Part shown: piece after piece, positions 33,010 through 33,664 of the stretch
Layout: each line of letters starts with the position of its first letter
How positions within the stretch are numbered: position 1 is the first letter of the stretch
Assembly (NCBI GenBank): GCA_012837765.1
Contig: DUQO01000029.1
Coordinates: forward strand, 1 to 33,664
Direction: 5' to 3'
DNA: 33,664 bases
DNA from: Mollicutes bacterium
Lineage (GTDB): Bacteria > Bacillota_I > Bacilli_A > RF39 > UBA660
Notes under the pieces: generated by a model
The model's database searches: none
What the model saw: the letters and a program-made list of their open reading frames with translations, nothing else
Told to the model about the DNA's origin: nothing
Translations under genes and position numbers: made by a program

Positions 33010-33023
33010 TACATGAGTGCTAT
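32997..33023. promoter_or_regulatory. CIRCE operator
   Basis: TTAGCAATG-N9-GAGTGCTAT on the plus strand, against the established consensus TTAGCACTC-N9-GAGTGCTAA: 15 of 18 arm positions match, with the exact nine-base spacing. The hrcA-distal arm is nearly perfect, while the hrcA-proximal arm carries two changes, possibly kept because this arm overlaps the end of the TTGACA hexamer. Confidence 0.88.
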
Positions 33024-33025
33024 TT

Positions 33026-33062
33026 TCAAAAAAGAAATTAATCTTTTATTGATTAATTTCTT
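33026..33062 (-). terminator. Terminator after the FGE-like gene
   Basis: AAGAAATTAATC and GATTAATTTCTT pair perfectly around a seven-base loop, followed on the minus strand by TTTTTTGAAAA. It separates the FGE-like gene from the hrcA promoter. Confidence 0.85.
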
Positions 33063-33093
33063 ATAATTCTTCTGAAAAACATTTTAAACTAGA

Positions 33094-33664
33094 TTAAAGT
33101 CCTTCACCGACAGTTAAGACAGCCCGAAATCCACTATAGTTTAATGCTCCTCCACTGCTAATTGTAAAATAAAACGGTCCCGAAACGGTGCTATGATTGT
33201 AATTACCTCCGCGACGAAACCAAGGATTATCGACTTTTGGCATATAAGAATAGTCACTATACCATGCTATCCCACCAGTACCTACACTACTTGTTTCATA
33301 TAATGCATCGCCTTTAGACGAGATAGTTAATTTGTAATTATCTGATTCACTATCAGTTTCAGCCACTTCATATACATCTTTATATTTTGAGTGTGATGTG
33401 TAAAAGCTATTACATATGTTGTTAAATTTGAGTGTGAATTATCTACATAAACAGATACATATTCAAAGGCTCCACCTGACATATCATATATGCCATAAAT
33501 GTTACCAGTTGTACTTGCTTTTACTCCATCAGTTGTATGGTACTCATTACATATATCTTCATTAGATGCATCAACACTACTACCTGCACACCCAGTCTTA
33601 TATGAATTGTTTGAATTGTTCCAAATTTCATTTGGATTACCATACTGTGATTTTGATAGATATG
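33094..33664 (-). pseudogene. SUMF1/FGE-like (C-type-lectin-fold) domain gene, frameshifted and cut by the window edge
   Basis: The track shows 90 C-terminal residues with PWFRRGGNYNHS and YSGFRAVLTVG, like the RGGSW and GFR ends of formylglycine-generating-enzyme (SUMF1) domains. Upstream, from the window edge to about 33405, a second frame is open and encodes YLSKSQYGNPNEIWNN and NIYGIYDMSGGAFEYV, the matching middle of the same domain (family pattern N-x-YGLYDMxGNVWEW). Inserting one base near 33410 joins the frames (TTYGNSFYTSHSKYKDVYEV). The 5' end lies outside the window. FGE active-site Cys residues are not evident in the visible part. Such domains in gut Firmicutes often act as binding heads, so catalysis should not be assumed. 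Confidence 0.75.

Noticed and set aside
33094-33366. Independent 90-residue protein
   Set aside because: The upstream frame supplies the other half of the same SUMF1-like domain, so this is a fragment.

Overview
The window is AT-rich DNA that reads cleanly with the standard bacterial code: UGA serves as a real stop in hrcA and in the GNAT gene upstream of valS, so this is not Mycoplasma code 4. Shine-Dalgarno sites of the AGGAGG and GGTGATA types, a T-box, a CIRCE element, the Prp/bL27 N-terminal-processing pair and Bacillus-like gene order point to a low-GC Firmicute. My inference is an uncultured, streamlined, Bacilli-type gut lineage related to the Mollicutes. Almost everything is on the minus strand. 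The plus strand carries the tail of a gene at the left edge, a DUF192 gene, and a sigma factor plus AAA+ ATPase pair.

Layout, left to right. (1) 1-3387: the ruvA-orf-ruvB-queA operon, with a decayed DUF3795 gene between ruvB and queA. (2) 3400-4069: a small Flp-type prepilin gene divergent from a DUF192 gene, with overlapping face-to-face promoters and a heptamer repeat. (3) 4064-6987: obgE, a zinc-ribbon-like gene with one in-frame stop, rpmA, prp and rplU with a probable L21 leader. (4) 7266-10877: tRNA-Leu(GAG), spoIVFB, spoIVFA, mreD, mreC and radC. Blocks 1, 3 and 4 follow the order I recall for Bacillus subtilis (radC-mre-spoIVFAB-rplU-prp-rpmA-obg, ruvAB-queA). (5) 11004-14426: a SPOR-like membrane-anchored protein, proS, a Fic protein and a GNAT. 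(6) 14565-18480: a T-box-controlled operon of GNAT, HD hydrolase and an archaeal-looking valS. (7) 18485-22012: a LiaF-like membrane protein, mtaB, an unknown membrane-anchored protein and rsmE. (8) 22055-28372: an accessory block lying between rsmE and dnaJ, with the sigma factor, the Clp-like AAA+ ATPase, a 917-residue glycine-rich prepilin and a frameshifted metallophosphoesterase. (9) 28376-33023: hrcA-grpE-dnaK-dnaJ under a CIRCE-overlapped promoter. (10) 33094-33664: a frameshifted SUMF1/FGE-like gene running off the right edge.

The most striking item is the plus-strand sigma factor. Its N-terminal part resembles SigK without the pro-sequence. It is followed in the same chain by a SpoIIID-like DNA-binding segment and two further region-4-like helix-turn-helix segments. 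It sits beside a one-domain ClpA/B D1-type ATPase, and the same window encodes SpoIVFA/SpoIVFB, the module that in Bacillus processes pro-sigma-K. I infer a rewired derivative of the mother-cell sporulation programme. Second is the giant type IV prepilin fused to DUF5011 and ALK-type glycine-rich domains. At least four genes carry frameshifts or stops, so real decay has to be separated from single-base assembly error.
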